Source: Sporosarcina sp. ZBG7A
GTDB lineage: Bacteria > Bacillota > Bacilli > Bacillales_A > Planococcaceae
Direction of reading: 5' to 3'
NCBI RefSeq assembly: GCF_000813425.1
Contig: NZ_JWIB01000037.1
Coordinates: 57,678 to 121,677 of the forward strand
Length of the DNA stretch: 64,000 nt
This document shows positions 17,978 through 29,242 of this stretch, piece after piece (within the stretch, counting starts at the first letter, position 1; each line of letters begins with the position of its first letter). Both the position numbers and the translations under genes were made by a program. The notes beneath the pieces were generated by a model. The model saw nothing but the letters and a program-made list of their open reading frames with translations, had not been told where the DNA came from and ran no database searches.

Positions 17978-18640
17978 ATGGAAAACTCTCGTCCATCATC
18001 GAAACGATTTCTGGATATTGTTTCGGATCTGCGTACAATCATAAAAGAAGAAGGTGCCGTCATTGGGGATAAATTACCTTCTGAACGTGTGCTTGCAGAT
18101 CGGTTACAAGTTGGTAGATCCACAATTCGAGAAGCACTCCGAAGTCTTGAACTTCTTGGACTGATAGAAACAAGAAGAGGAGAGGGAACGTTTCTCGCGG
18201 ACTATAAAAAGCATCAATTAGTGGAAATTCTTTCTACATTCATTATGCAAAATCCACAATCATTAAAGTCTGTGGATGATACACGGCGAATTCATGAAAA
18301 AGCGGCCATTGAATGTATTTCCAATGATCCTGAACTAAGAACACTCCCTGTATGGGAAAGCTTTTTAGGAAAACTAAAAGGAATAGACCTGATCATCAGG
18401 GAAGAGTTGTTGCAAGAGATCGTAGTGGTTTCAGGAAATCGCTTGTCGTTGAAAATATGGTTTTTATTGAAACAATATAGCCGCGTTCCGTATCATGAAG
18501 CAATGGCGGAGGACGAAAAAGAAATTGCAACGAATTTACTTAAAGAGATGATGAACGGTAATAGCCATCTAGCCATTATGTGGTATACGGACTGGCTTGA
18601 CATTGTCATTGGTGAAAGAAGGGGCGAACACGAATGCTAA
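17978..18640 (+). CDS. GntR/FadR-type transcriptional regulator coupled to accDA
   Basis: A 220-residue protein. The N-terminal GntR winged helix is at residues 7-75, with the signatures [22 protein letters not shown] (split over residues 33-54) and RRGEGTFL. The C-terminal half is helical, as in the FadR subfamily, but I see no clear FCD metal ligands. Start ATG 17978 has AAAAAGGAG 9 nt upstream; the longer frame from 17870 would run through the operator. The stop overlaps accD by 7 bp, so it is in the acc operon. B. subtilis has no such gene here. The effector is probably an acyl-CoA or related metabolite, by context only. Confidence 0.88.
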   Translation: MENSRPSSKRFLDIVSDLRTIIKEEGAVIGDKLPSERVLADRLQVGRSTIREALRSLELLGLIETRRGEGTFLADYKKHQLVEILSTFIMQNPQSLKSVDDTRRIHEKAAIECISNDPELRTLPVWESFLGKLKGIDLIIREELLQEIVVVSGNRLSLKIWFLLKQYSRVPYHEAMAEDEKEIATNLLKEMMNGNSHLAIMWYTDWLDIVIGERRGEHEC

Positions 18641-19493
18641 GGGACCTATTTACAAATGTGAAAAAACAGCAGGCAATCATGCCGAATGCGAAGTCTAAGA
18701 GCGATGTACCTGAAGGAATTATGACGAAATGTCCAGAATGTAAGCATGTTGAACCGACAAAAGAATTGGGTAAGCTACTTAAAGTGTGTCCTAAATGTGA
18801 TTTCCATTTCAAAATGACTGCACAAGAACGGATTGATTCCTTAATGGATGAAGGAACGTTTGTGTCCATGGATGATCATCTCGCAACTGAAAATCCATTA
18901 GAGTTTCCTGCATACACAGCGAAAGTAAAAAAAGATGCGGAGAAAACAGGACTCAACGAAGCTGTGCTGACAGGTACTGGAAAGATTGACGGGAACGAAG
19001 TGGCAATCGCTGTCATGGACGCTCATTTCCGTATGGGCTCCATGGGATCAGTTGTAGGTGAAAAGATTACGAGAGCGGTCGAAAAAGCGACAGAGCTCGG
19101 AATTCCAATGCTTATCTTTTCTGCGAGTGGTGGTGCACGCATGCAAGAAGGCGTTCTGTCCCTTATGCAAATGGCAAAAACGAGTGTTGCATTAAACCGT
19201 CACTCAGAAAATGGACTTTTATATATCTCTATCATGACCTATCCAACTACGGGTGGGGTTTCGGCAAGTTTTGCTTCTGTAGGTGACATTAATCTTGCAG
19301 AGCCAAAGGCGCTTATTGGATTTGCGGGTCGCCGGGTAATTGAGCAAACTGTTCGTGAAAAGTTACCGGAAGACTTCCAAACGGCTGAATTTCTACTTGC
19401 ACATGGTCAGTTGGATGCAGTCGTCCATCGTGTAGACTTGCAGGATATGCTTTCTCGCATCATCCGACTTCATACGAAGGGGGAGGCAGCACA

Positions 19494-19497
<4 letters not shown>
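18634..19497 (+). CDS. accD: Acetyl-CoA carboxylase carboxyltransferase subunit beta
   Basis: A 287-residue subunit that, with AccA, transfers the carboxyl group from carboxybiotin to acetyl-CoA, the first step of fatty acid synthesis. The N-terminal zinc ribbon has two CxxC pairs (CPEC at about 32, CPKC at about 51). The crotonase-type core carries [12 protein letters not shown] and TTGGVSASF. Start ATG 18634 overlaps the end of the GntR gene and has AAGGGGCGA upstream. It overlaps accA by 4 bp. Confidence 0.97.
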
Positions 19498-21445
<1,948 letters not shown>

Positions 21446-21478
21446 TGGAAATCAGTGAAAAGGAAGTGGCCAGAACCA

Positions 21479-23239
21479 ATGAGAAAAACTAAAATCGTTT
21501 GTACAATCGGTCCGGCAAGTGAATCACCAGAACGTCTTGAGCAGCTAATCGATGCGGGGATGAATGTGGCACGATTAAATTTCTCCCACGGAGATCATGA
21601 CGAACATCTTCTTCGCATAAAAGCTATTCGCAAAGTAGCAGCTGCTAAACAGAAGACTGTCGGAATTTTACTAGATACTAAAGGACCGGAAATTCGAACG
21701 CATTCGATGGAAAACGGCCTAATCGAATTGACAGCTGGTCAAAAGATTGACGTATCTATGCAAGAAGTAGTTGGGACGAAAGAGCGATTCTCAATTACGT
21801 ATGACCAACTGATTGACGATGTGGATAAAGACGATACGATTCTTCTGGATGATGGTCTTGTCATGTTGAAAGTACTAGGTAAGAGTAAAGCTGAAGGACT
21901 GATCCACACTGAAGTGATGAACTCCGGAGAGCTGAAGAATAAAAAAGGTGTCAACGTTCCTGGTGTTTCAGTTCAACTTCCGGGAATCACAGAAAAAGAC
22001 AAAGAAGATATCCTATTCGGGATTGAACAAGAAGTCGATTTTGTCGCTGCATCATTTGTCCGCCGTGCGGAAGATGTATTGGAAATACGCGAACTGTTAG
22101 AAAAGAACAGTGGATCAAATATCCATATCATTCCTAAAATCGAAAACCAAGAGGGTGTCGATAATATTGATGCCATCATCGAAGTATCGGATGGTCTAAT
22201 GGTTGCACGTGGAGATCTTGGTGTGGAAATTCCCCCAGAAGAGGTTCCAGTCATTCAAAAGCAACTTATTAAAAAATGTAATCAAGCAGGTAAGCCTGTT
22301 ATCACAGCAACTCAGATGCTTGATTCCATGCAACGGAATCCTCGCCCAACTCGTGCAGAAGCGAGTGATGTTGCGAACGCAATCTTTGATGGAACCGATG
22401 CAATTATGCTGTCAGGTGAAACTGCGGCTGGTTTGTATCCTGTAGAATCAGTGGAAACAATGGTGCGGATTGCGAACAAGATAGAAGAGTCTTTCGATTA
22501 TCGTTCCTTCATCTCTACACGTCGCAAAGAAAAGCACGGTAATTTGACGGATGCTATTGGACAAGCTGCTGCCTACACAGCGATTAACTTAAATGTGAAT
22601 GCAGTGATTGCTCCTACTGAAAGCGGAACGACTGCTCGGATGATTTCTAAATATCGTCCTGGATGCCCGATTATTGCTGTAACATCGTCTGAACAAGTCG
22701 CACGTCGTCTTACACTCGTTTGGGGAGCGTATCCAATTGCAGGAAGACGTGTCAGTTCGATTGACTCGATTCTTGAAGAATCTGTTGAAGAAAGTGTCAA
22801 ACATAAGTATGTCACACATGGTGATGTCGTTATTATCACGGCAGGAGTACCAGTTGGCGAAGCAGGTACAACGAATCTGATGAAGATCCATGTTATCGGA
22901 GATCTGCTAGCAAAAGGACAAGGTATCGGTAAATCTGTAGCGTATGGCCGAGCAATCGTTGCGCGTACCGCAGCAGAAGCGGAAGCGTTCGATGCAGAAG
23001 GTGCAATCCTCGTGACGAATTCAACAGACCGTGATATGCTACCAGTACTTGAAAAATGTGCTGGCCTCATTACAGAAGAGGGCGGACTTACAAGTCACGG
23101 AGCAATCGTCGGATTGAATTTAGGAATTCCGGTAATTGTCGGCGTGAAAAACGCAACCGAAATTATCAAGCATGACAAAGAAATCACCATGGACGCTGAA
23201 ACTGGCGTTGTTTATAAAGGCCATGCTAAAGTTCTATAA
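21479..23239 (+). CDS. pyk: Pyruvate kinase with C-terminal PEP-utiliser domain
   Basis: A 586-residue enzyme making pyruvate and ATP from phosphoenolpyruvate. The barrel carries [11 protein letters not shown], the active-site KIENQEG and the TATQMLDSM segment. The extra C-terminal PEP-utiliser mobile domain (about residues 475-586, GGLTSHGAI) is typical of Bacillus and Geobacillus Pyk. Start ATG 21479 has AAGGAAG upstream, with a somewhat long spacing. Confidence 0.97.
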   Translation: MRKTKIVCTIGPASESPERLEQLIDAGMNVARLNFSHGDHDEHLLRIKAIRKVAAAKQKTVGILLDTKGPEIRTHSMENGLIELTAGQKIDVSMQEVVGTKERFSITYDQLIDDVDKDDTILLDDGLVMLKVLGKSKAEGLIHTEVMNSGELKNKKGVNVPGVSVQLPGITEKDKEDILFGIEQEVDFVAASFVRRAEDVLEIRELLEKNSGSNIHIIPKIENQEGVDNIDAIIEVSDGLMVARGDLGVEIPPEEVPVIQKQLIKKCNQAGKPVITATQMLDSMQRNPRPTRAEASDVANAIFDGTDAIMLSGETAAGLYPVESVETMVRIANKIEESFDYRSFISTRRKEKHGNLTDAIGQAAAYTAINLNVNAVIAPTESGTTARMISKYRPGCPIIAVTSSEQVARRLTLVWGAYPIAGRRVSSIDSILEESVEESVKHKYVTHGDVVIITAGVPVGEAGTTNLMKIHVIGDLLAKGQGIGKSVAYGRAIVARTAAEAEAFDAEGAILVTNSTDRDMLPVLEKCAGLITEEGGLTSHGAIVGLNLGIPVIVGVKNATEIIKHDKEITMDAETGVVYKGHAKVL

Positions 23240-23242
23240 ACA

Positions 23243-23278
23243 AAAAACCGCTACCTAATTTTAGGATAGCGGTTTTTC
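23243..23278 (+). terminator. Terminator after pyk
   Basis: AAAACCGCTA... / ...TAGCGGTTTT stem followed by T-run. Confidence 0.88.
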
Positions 23279-23291
23279 TCAAAGAGGAGAC

Positions 23292-23681
23292 ATGAAAATG
23301 AAATGGTTACTGCTTCTATTTTTAGTCGTCCCTGCAAGTGAACTCACATTACTACTTGTAGCTGGAAACCATCTCGGTGTTATACCGACGCTCACCTTAA
23401 TTGTCATTACTGGAATTGGCGGCGCCTATTTGGCGAAGCGACAAGGTTTTAGAGCGATTGTAGAATTTAGGGAACGAATGGCTGCAGGAGATCCTCCTGG
23501 ACCGCCAATTATAGATGGGTTGTGTATTTTTGCAGGAGGTCTGCTGTTGCTAGTCCCAGGTTTCATCACAGATGTGATTGGTCTGCTATTACTTTTCAGT
23601 TGGCCGAGAAAAATGATTCGTCCCTTTATCATTCAACTAATTTACAAGAAGATGAAAAAAGGGACACTCATCATTCGATAA
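23292..23681 (+). CDS. fxsA: FxsA-family membrane protein
   Basis: A 129-residue protein with three or four hydrophobic segments and the conserved motifs PASELTLL, AKRQGF and GGLLLLVPGFITD of FxsA. E. coli FxsA counters F-plasmid exclusion of phage T7; the normal role is unknown. Start ATG 23292 follows AAAGAGGAGA. It lies between pyk and ytvI, as in B. subtilis (ytzA region), and its end overlaps the convergent ytvI by 11 bp. Confidence 0.88.
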   Translation: MKMKWLLLLFLVVPASELTLLLVAGNHLGVIPTLTLIVITGIGGAYLAKRQGFRAIVEFRERMAAGDPPGPPIIDGLCIFAGGLLLLVPGFITDVIGLLLLFSWPRKMIRPFIIQLIYKKMKKGTLIIR

Positions 23682-24642
23682 ACTTCGGGTGATGTCTGAT
23701 TTTCATCGCTGTGAACAAGAGGAAGGGTGTCAGTAAAATTCCTGGCAATCCGAACAAATAAAACGAACTGGCAGTGATGAGGAACGCATGGACGGGTTTT
23801 ACTCGGAAAGTGGATGCCCACAAATAGGACTCTGCGATTTGGCGAGTCACAAGCGTAAGGATGTAGAGCAAAAGCAGTGCTGAGCCGAATACATAGTTTC
23901 CTGTATAAAAATAAAAAAGCATCATCGGTAGGAGAAACAACCCGATTCCCAAGAAGGGCAGACTGTCGGCAAGGGATATTACAAAGGCAGTTCCGATAGG
24001 TGATGAAAACGATAGGAAAAAGAAACCGATACACAACAGTAGAAATGTTAGACATACTAAACGAGCTTCAATGGAAATGAAATGACCGATGAGTTCTCCT
24101 GACTTCTTAAATAATCGATGTGCCTGACGCCGCATCGATGCTGGGAAGTAGACCAGGAACCAGAATCGGTCTTTTCCTGTTTCTCGTAGTGCAAAGAAAA
24201 AGGCGACCAGAAAGATAAAGAGAGTAAACACTTGTTGAAAGAGAACTCCTGTAAATGTGAATGTGTGTTCAACAAGAGTGTGACCTGCTGTAAGTACATT
24301 TTCTTTTAAAAATGTAATTGCAACACCTGACCAGTCCTGATTTCCGGTATAGGGTTCCAAATGACGCTCAGCAATCGGTAATGTGTCGATTAACCCTTGG
24401 ATAGCCATGGTTGAAATCCCTACTACCAAACTGATGATAACGGACATGGCGACCAAAGTAGAAAGTGTCCTAGGTAAACGCAGGACTTGATTGGTGAAGT
24501 TCACAACAGGAGCTGCGAAATAGGCTAGAATGATTGCGATACCAGCTGGGGGAACTAGAAATATAAAGATTCCACCGATTACTCCAGGTAGGAACGGGAC
24601 AATGTACTGTTTAAAAAAGGTTGTATTATTCCACTTTTTGAT
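23671..24642 (-). CDS. ytvI: YtvI-like AI-2E family membrane protein with a non-standard start codon
   Basis: A seven- to eight-helix protein of the AI-2E/PerM transporter family. The family match extends upstream of the first ATG/GTG/TTG start (GTG at 24504): a whole first hydrophobic hairpin (VPFLPGVIGGIFIFLV, AIILAYFAAPV) is encoded at 24505-24642. No ATG, GTG or TTG occurs in frame between the upstream stop (24649-24651) and 24504. The best-placed codon is ATC at 24640-24642, 9 nt after GGAG (reverse of 24652-24655). This gives 323 residues; B. subtilis YtvI, a sporulation membrane protein, is about 370. It is either translated from ATC or start-damaged. Confidence 0.75.
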   Translation of the reverse strand: MKKWNNTTFFKQYIVPFLPGVIGGIFIFLVPPAGIAIILAYFAAPVVNFTNQVLRLPRTLSTLVAMSVIISLVVGISTMAIQGLIDTLPIAERHLEPYTGNQDWSGVAITFLKENVLTAGHTLVEHTFTFTGVLFQQVFTLFIFLVAFFFALRETGKDRFWFLVYFPASMRRQAHRLFKKSGELIGHFISIEARLVCLTFLLLCIGFFFLSFSSPIGTAFVISLADSLPFLGIGLFLLPMMLFYFYTGNYVFGSALLLLYILTLVTRQIAESYLWASTFRVKPVHAFLITASSFYLFGLPGILLTPFLLFTAMKIRHHPKFIE

Positions 24643-24692
24643 AGAAATTCACTCCGATTTAATAGATTTCCTGGAAATCGCATGCATTTTCA

Positions 24693-24721
24693 TTCACAAA
24701 ACAGACAAAGTTGATTATAAT
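24693..24721 (+). promoter_or_regulatory. SigA promoter of citZ
   Basis: TTCACA (24693-24698), 17 bp, perfect TATAAT (24716-24721). The leader to citZ is about 110 nt. Confidence 0.75.
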
Positions 24722-24727
24722 GAGTCT

Positions 24728-24741
24728 TGTAAGCGTTTTTA
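24728..24741 (+). promoter_or_regulatory. Candidate CcpA cre site at citZ
   Basis: TGTAAGCGTTTTTA matches 13 of 14 positions of TGWAANCGNTNWCA and lies at about the transcription start. CcpA-mediated repression of citZ by a cre just downstream of the promoter is known in B. subtilis; binding here is inferred. Confidence 0.7.
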
Positions 24742-24837
24742 GGCGGAAACAATATTAGCAGATCAGCCGACTGCCCCAACCGGTAGACAAAAAACCAACG
24801 GGTGGTTAGAAGGCTGCTGACTGAAGGAGAGAGTTTC

Positions 24838-25953
24838 ATGACATCTACTAAAGGTTTAGAAGGGATTGTAGCGACACAATCCGCGATCAGCTCAATCATC
24901 GATGATACCCTTACATACGTCGGGTACGACATTGACGATCTTGCAAATAATGCAAGTTTCGAGGAAGTCGTCTATCTTCTCTGGCACCAGCGTCTACCGA
25001 AAGAAGATGAGCTAGCTGAATTGAAGCAGCAATTGGCAGACAACATGTCCGTACCAGAAGAAGTGCTCGCTCATTTCAAAACGTATCCAATCAAAGACGT
25101 CCACCCGATGGCAGCATTGCGCACAGCAATCTCCTTATTAGGGTTATATGACGCGAAAGCTGAAGATATGTCCAAAGAAGAAAACTATCTGAAGGCGATT
25201 AAACTCCAAGCGAAAATTGCAACAGTTGTAACTGCATTTGCGCGTATTCGTAAAGGCCAAGAGCCAGTAGCTCCTGATACAACACTTGGATATGCTGCAA
25301 ACTTCCTTTACATGCTGAATGGAAAAAAACCAGCAGCAATTGAAATTGAAGCATTTGACAAAGCACTTGTTTTGCATGCAGACCATGAGTTAAACGCATC
25401 CACATTTACTGCACGTGTTTGTGTTGCAACTCTCTCTGATATGTATTCTGGCGTAACAGCTGCAATTGGAGCACTTAAAGGTCCATTGCACGGTGGCGCT
25501 AACGAACAAGTTATGAAAATGCTAATGGAAATTGGCGACGAAGACAAAGTGGACGAGTACATCCACAACAAGCTTGCGAACAAAGAAAAGATCATGGGCT
25601 TCGGCCACCGTGTCTACCGTAAAGGAGATCCACGTGCCAAGCACCTTCGCGAAATGTCTGAAAAGCTAACTGAACTTCGCGGAGAAGGTAAATATTTCCG
25701 TATGTCCGAGCATATTGAGAAAATCGTTACAGGCGAGAAAAAATTACCGCCAAACGTTGATTTTTATTCAGCTTCGGTTTATCATTCACTTGGGATTGAT
25801 CATGATCTATTCACTCCGATTTTTGCGGTTTCCCGCATTTCTGGATGGATTGCGCACATTCTAGAGCAGTATGATAACAACCGTCTGATCCGACCTCGTG
25901 CCGAGTACATCGGACCTGATATGCAAAAATATGTGCCAATCGATCAGCGCTAA
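24838..25953 (+). CDS. citZ: Citrate synthase II
   Basis: A 371-residue type II-like short citrate synthase condensing oxaloacetate and acetyl-CoA. Active-site segments are LHADHELNAS, GPLHGGANE and GFGHRVYRKGDPRA. Start ATG 24838 has GAAGGAGAGAG upstream; the longer frame from 24802 lacks a ribosome site. It is first in a citZ-icd unit, with its own promoter and a cre box. Confidence 0.97.
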   Translation: MTSTKGLEGIVATQSAISSIIDDTLTYVGYDIDDLANNASFEEVVYLLWHQRLPKEDELAELKQQLADNMSVPEEVLAHFKTYPIKDVHPMAALRTAISLLGLYDAKAEDMSKEENYLKAIKLQAKIATVVTAFARIRKGQEPVAPDTTLGYAANFLYMLNGKKPAAIEIEAFDKALVLHADHELNASTFTARVCVATLSDMYSGVTAAIGALKGPLHGGANEQVMKMLMEIGDEDKVDEYIHNKLANKEKIMGFGHRVYRKGDPRAKHLREMSEKLTELRGEGKYFRMSEHIEKIVTGEKKLPPNVDFYSASVYHSLGIDHDLFTPIFAVSRISGWIAHILEQYDNNRLIRPRAEYIGPDMQKYVPIDQR

Positions 25954-25968
25954 TTAGCAAAAATCTTT

Positions 25969-25994
25969 GGGGCGGTATATCATCATACCGGCCC
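25969..25994 (+). other. Intercistronic hairpin citZ-icd
   Basis: GGGGCGGTAT / ATACCGGCCC form 9 of 10 base pairs around a 6 nt loop, without a T-run. It is probably an mRNA-stabilising or processing structure rather than a terminator. Confidence 0.5.
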
Positions 25995-26022
25995 TATACT
26001 TATGACTTTGGGAGGAATTATA

Positions 26023-27291
26023 ATGGCTAACGAAGGTAAAATCACAGTAACAAACGGTGTATTAAACGTTCCCGATCACGCAACAGTTCCATTCATCATT
26101 GGTGATGGAACAGGTCCAGATATCTGGCATGCTGCTTCTCGCGTACTTGAAGGTGCAGTAGATAAAGCGTACAACGGTAAGCGTAAACTTGTTTGGAAAG
26201 AAGTGTTGGCAGGAGAGAAAGCATTCAACGAAACTGGAGAATGGCTTCCACAAGCTACACTCGATACGATTGAAGAATACCTAATTGCGATTAAAGGCCC
26301 TTTGACTACTCCGATTGGCGGCGGATTCCGTTCATTGAACGTTGCTCTTCGTCAAGAACTTGATCTTTATACATGCTTACGTCCAGTACGTTACTTCGAA
26401 GGTGTTCCTTCACCAGTAAAACGTCCTGAAGACTGTGACATGGTCATCTTCCGTGAGAACACAGAAGATATTTACGCAGGAATCGAGTACAAAGAAGGTT
26501 CTGACGAAGTTAAAAAACTTATCAAGTTTCTACAAGATGAGTTTAACGTTAAAAATATTCGTTTCCCTGAAACTTCTGGACTTGGCATTAAGCCGATTTC
26601 TGAAGAAGGTACAAAACGTCTAGTTCGCGGTGCTTTGAACTATGCAATCAAAGAAGGCCGTAAATCATTGACACTAGTACACAAAGGAAACATCATGAAA
26701 TTCACAGAAGGCGCATTCAAAAACTGGGGATATGAAGTGGCTGAAGAAGAATTCGGCGACAAAGTATTCACATGGAACGAATACGACCGCATTAAAGACG
26801 AAAAAGGTACAGACGCTGCAAACAAAGCTCAATCTGACGCTGAAGCTGCAGGCAAAATCATCGTTAAAGATTCTATCGCTGATATCTTCCTTCAGCAGAT
26901 CTTGACACGTCCCAAAGAATTCGACGTTGTTGCTACGATGAACCTGAATGGTGACTACGTTTCTGACGCTCTTGCTGCGCAAGTCGGCGGAATCGGTATC
27001 GCACCAGGCGCTAACATTAACTACCTAACAGGACACGCAATCTTCGAAGCAACTCACGGTACTGCACCGAAGTATGCAGGTCTTGACAAAGTAAACCCAT
27101 CATCTGTTATTCTTTCTGGCGTTATGATGCTTGAGCACCTTGGCTGGAACGAAGCTGCAGACATGATCACGAAGTCAATCGAAAAGACAATCGCTTCTAA
27201 AGTGGTTACTTATGACTTCGCACGTTTGATGGACGGCGCAACTGAAGTGAAGACTTCTGAGTTCGCTGACGAGTTAATCAAAAACCTATAA
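26023..27291 (+). CDS. icd: Isocitrate dehydrogenase (NADP)
   Basis: A 422-residue enzyme converting isocitrate to 2-oxoglutarate. The phosphorylation/substrate loop [23 protein letters not shown] and the NADP-binding [11 protein letters not shown] are present; length fits Bacillus Icd. Start ATG 26023 follows GGGAGGAA. It lies 69 bp after citZ with only a hairpin between them. A terminator and a dispersed repeat separate it from mdh, unlike the compact citZ-icd-mdh operon of B. subtilis. Confidence 0.97.
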   Translation: MANEGKITVTNGVLNVPDHATVPFIIGDGTGPDIWHAASRVLEGAVDKAYNGKRKLVWKEVLAGEKAFNETGEWLPQATLDTIEEYLIAIKGPLTTPIGGGFRSLNVALRQELDLYTCLRPVRYFEGVPSPVKRPEDCDMVIFRENTEDIYAGIEYKEGSDEVKKLIKFLQDEFNVKNIRFPETSGLGIKPISEEGTKRLVRGALNYAIKEGRKSLTLVHKGNIMKFTEGAFKNWGYEVAEEEFGDKVFTWNEYDRIKDEKGTDAANKAQSDAEAAGKIIVKDSIADIFLQQILTRPKEFDVVATMNLNGDYVSDALAAQVGGIGIAPGANINYLTGHAIFEATHGTAPKYAGLDKVNPSSVILSGVMMLEHLGWNEAADMITKSIEKTIASKVVTYDFARLMDGATEVKTSEFADELIKNL

Positions 27292-27331
27292 GTTTACGAT
27301 ACGTAATCGACAGGTACACAATAAGTAAGAG

Positions 27332-27370
27332 ACAAAAAGCAGAGCTTTAATTGTAGCCTCTGCTTTTTGT
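27332..27370 (+). terminator. Terminator after icd
   Basis: ACAAAAAGCAGAG / CTCTGCTTTTTGT stem with a 13 nt loop and T-rich tail. Confidence 0.85.
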
Positions 27371-27402
27371 TTATATAAAAATAGATTCGGAAATTAGACG
27401 GT

Positions 27403-27634
27403 GTTGATTTACGCTCTAGGCGGACGCTTTCCGCGGGCTCGATCTCAGCCAATCGAACCACGAAGAGTTCGATTTGCCGTATTTCTGTGCACTTTACAGA
27501 AATTAAGGCAGCCTAACAGGTGCTCCTAACGCTTCGCTTTTACTCGCAAAAGCTGTTCTTCGTTACAGCTTTTTCTGCGGGGTCTTCGATCTTCGCTTAT
27601 TCCGCAGGAGTCGCCGCCTGCCGCTTCAATCAAC
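27403..27634 (+). repeat. Dispersed intergenic repeat, copy 2 (long form)
   Basis: This 232 bp copy starts GTTGATTTACGCTCTAGGCGG and ends with the inverted counterpart CCGCCTGCCGCTTCAATCAAC. Internal hairpins are AATCGAAC/GTTCGATT (27451-27474), TTTCTGT/ACAGAAA (27482-27502) and AAAAGCTGT/ACAGCTTTT (27548-27573), followed by the GCGGGGTCTTC core. It lies between the icd terminator and mdh. The stretch 27292-27707 holds nothing else beyond the mdh ribosome site. Confidence 0.88.
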
Positions 27635-27707
27635 GGGGTTTTTAGGTGGAAGTTACCTCATTGAATTTAGTGATTCACAAATTTCATTTCTGAAAGGGAG
27701 TTTTAGT

Positions 27708-28646
27708 GTGTCTATGATTCGTAAAAAGGTTTCTGTTATTGGTTCTGGATTTACGGGGGCTACGACTGCGTTTTTGCTTGCTCAGAAAGAATTGTGTGAC
27801 GTGGTGTTGGTGGATATCCCGAATATGGAGAGTTCGACGAAGGGGAAGGCACTGGATATGCAGGAGGCAAGTCCGGTGCAAGGGTTCGATGCGTCCATCA
27901 CGGGGACAGCTGACTATGCAGACACGAAGTATTCGGACATTGTTATCATTACAGCGGGCATTGCGCGTAAACCAGGAATGAGTCGGGATGATCTTGTGCA
28001 GACAAATCAGAAGGTCATGAAGGCTGTGACAGCTGAAATTGTGAAGTACTCACCTAATACAACCATTTTAGTCTTAACAAACCCAGTCGATGCGATGACG
28101 TATACGGTCTACAAAGAATCAGGATTACCGAAAGAGCGGGTTATCGGACAGTCAGGGGTTCTGGATACAGCACGCTTCCGCACGTTCGTTTCACAAGAAC
28201 TAAACGTTTCAGTGAAGGATGTATCTGGATTTGTACTAGGTGGTCACGGTGATGACATGGTACCACTCGTCCGTTATTCATCAGCTGGTGGTGTTCCTAT
28301 CGCTTCATTGCTTTCAGAAGAACGAATTGAAGAAATCGTAAAACGTACACGTAAAGGTGGGGCAGAGATTGTCAACTTGCTTGGCAACGGCTCAGCTTAT
28401 TATGCGCCAGCTGCATCACTTGTTGAAATGGCAGAAGCAATTCTTAAAGATCAGAAACGTATTATTCCTGCGATTGCTTATCTGGAAGGCGAATTTGGAA
28501 TGGACGGGATTTACCTGGGGGTTCCAACAGTTCTCGGTAAAGATGGCATCGAAAAGATTATTGAGCTTGAGCTAACAGATGAAGAAAAACAGGCATTGAG
28601 TAAATCCGCAGACTCCGTGAAAGCAGTCATGCAAGTGCTCGCCTGA
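27708..28646 (+). CDS. mdh: Malate dehydrogenase
   Basis: A 312-residue NAD-dependent LDH-type malate dehydrogenase. The Rossmann motif [12 protein letters not shown], substrate-loop arginines in [21 protein letters not shown] and the catalytic His in GGHGDDMVP are present. Start GTG 27708 has GAAAGGGAG about 8 nt upstream; ATG 27714 is further away. No clear promoter is visible in the 70 bp upstream, so expression may depend on read-through from citZ-icd or on sequence within the repeat. Confidence 0.96.
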   Translation: MSMIRKKVSVIGSGFTGATTAFLLAQKELCDVVLVDIPNMESSTKGKALDMQEASPVQGFDASITGTADYADTKYSDIVIITAGIARKPGMSRDDLVQTNQKVMKAVTAEIVKYSPNTTILVLTNPVDAMTYTVYKESGLPKERVIGQSGVLDTARFRTFVSQELNVSVKDVSGFVLGGHGDDMVPLVRYSSAGGVPIASLLSEERIEEIVKRTRKGGAEIVNLLGNGSAYYAPAASLVEMAEAILKDQKRIIPAIAYLEGEFGMDGIYLGVPTVLGKDGIEKIIELELTDEEKQALSKSADSVKAVMQVLA

Positions 28647-28655
28647 TAGTCTAAT

Positions 28656-28696
28656 AAATCGAGTAGTGTCAGTAGACACTACTCGATTTATTTTTG
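28656..28696 (+). terminator. Terminator after mdh
   Basis: AAATCGAGTAGTGTC / GACACTACTCGATTT, perfect 15 bp stem, tetraloop, then T-run. Confidence 0.93.
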
Positions 28697-28749
28697 TTTT
28701 ATGATAGACTTTAAAGAAGAAGGATAGTACCTAATAAGGGGGACTTTTT

Positions 28750-29229
28750 TTGATACTTGGTAAAAAGAGACGAGTCGGAAGAGGGATTAACGATATTAAG
28801 GTTGGAGAGAAACTTAAATTGACTGAAAAGATCGAAGATAGAGATCTCCTGCTTTATCTCGGGTTAACGAACGATCCGAATCCCATCTATATTCAACATG
28901 ATTTCGCTTCACAGACTGACGTCAAAAAACCGATTGTACCGACACTCATGCTGACCGGTATTATCACTTCAGCAGTTTCTAAATACTTACCAGGTCCAGG
29001 TTCCTATATTCTTGCTCAACATTTGGAGTTTCCCGTCCCCGTGTATCATTATGAAACTGTAGCGATCACATTGGAAGTTCAGGAAGTTCATACCGTTGAG
29101 AATAGAATTGAAATTTTTGTCAGTGCCTTAAATGAATCTGGGAATCAGATAATTACCGGATCTGTTAGCGTTGCGGCACCTGAAATGAAAGAAAAACAAT
29201 TAACTTCACAATCACTGGATAATTTTTGA
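28750..29229 (+). CDS. MaoC-like hotdog-fold protein, catalytic His replaced
   Basis: A 159-residue MaoC/(R)-hydratase-fold protein, with TNDPNPIYIQHDFA (residues 40-53) in the place of the hydratase signature D-x-N-P-x-H. The Asp (42) and Asn-Pro are kept, but the catalytic His position is Tyr47, so enoyl-CoA hydratase activity is doubtful; His50 is three residues on. Start TTG 28750 has AAGGGGGA about 7 nt upstream. It lies immediately before phoPR (the next ATG is 2 nt after its stop) and is probably cotranscribed. The link to phosphate control is unknown. Confidence 0.75.
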   Translation: MILGKKRRVGRGINDIKVGEKLKLTEKIEDRDLLLYLGLTNDPNPIYIQHDFASQTDVKKPIVPTLMLTGIITSAVSKYLPGPGSYILAQHLEFPVPVYHYETVAITLEVQEVHTVENRIEIFVSALNESGNQIITGSVSVAAPEMKEKQLTSQSLDNF

Positions 29230-29242
29230 TATGGAGACAAAT

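Noticed and set aside
22573..23070. A 165-codon minus-strand frame inside pyk
   Set aside because: Mirror of a highly biased coding strand. The translation matches no protein style and the pyk C-terminal domain is clear.
24640..24662. ytvI explained by a frameshift from a GTG at 24653
   Set aside because: That GTG overlaps the only ribosome site and would need a +1 shift within a few codons. An ATC start or a start mutation is simpler, though not proven.
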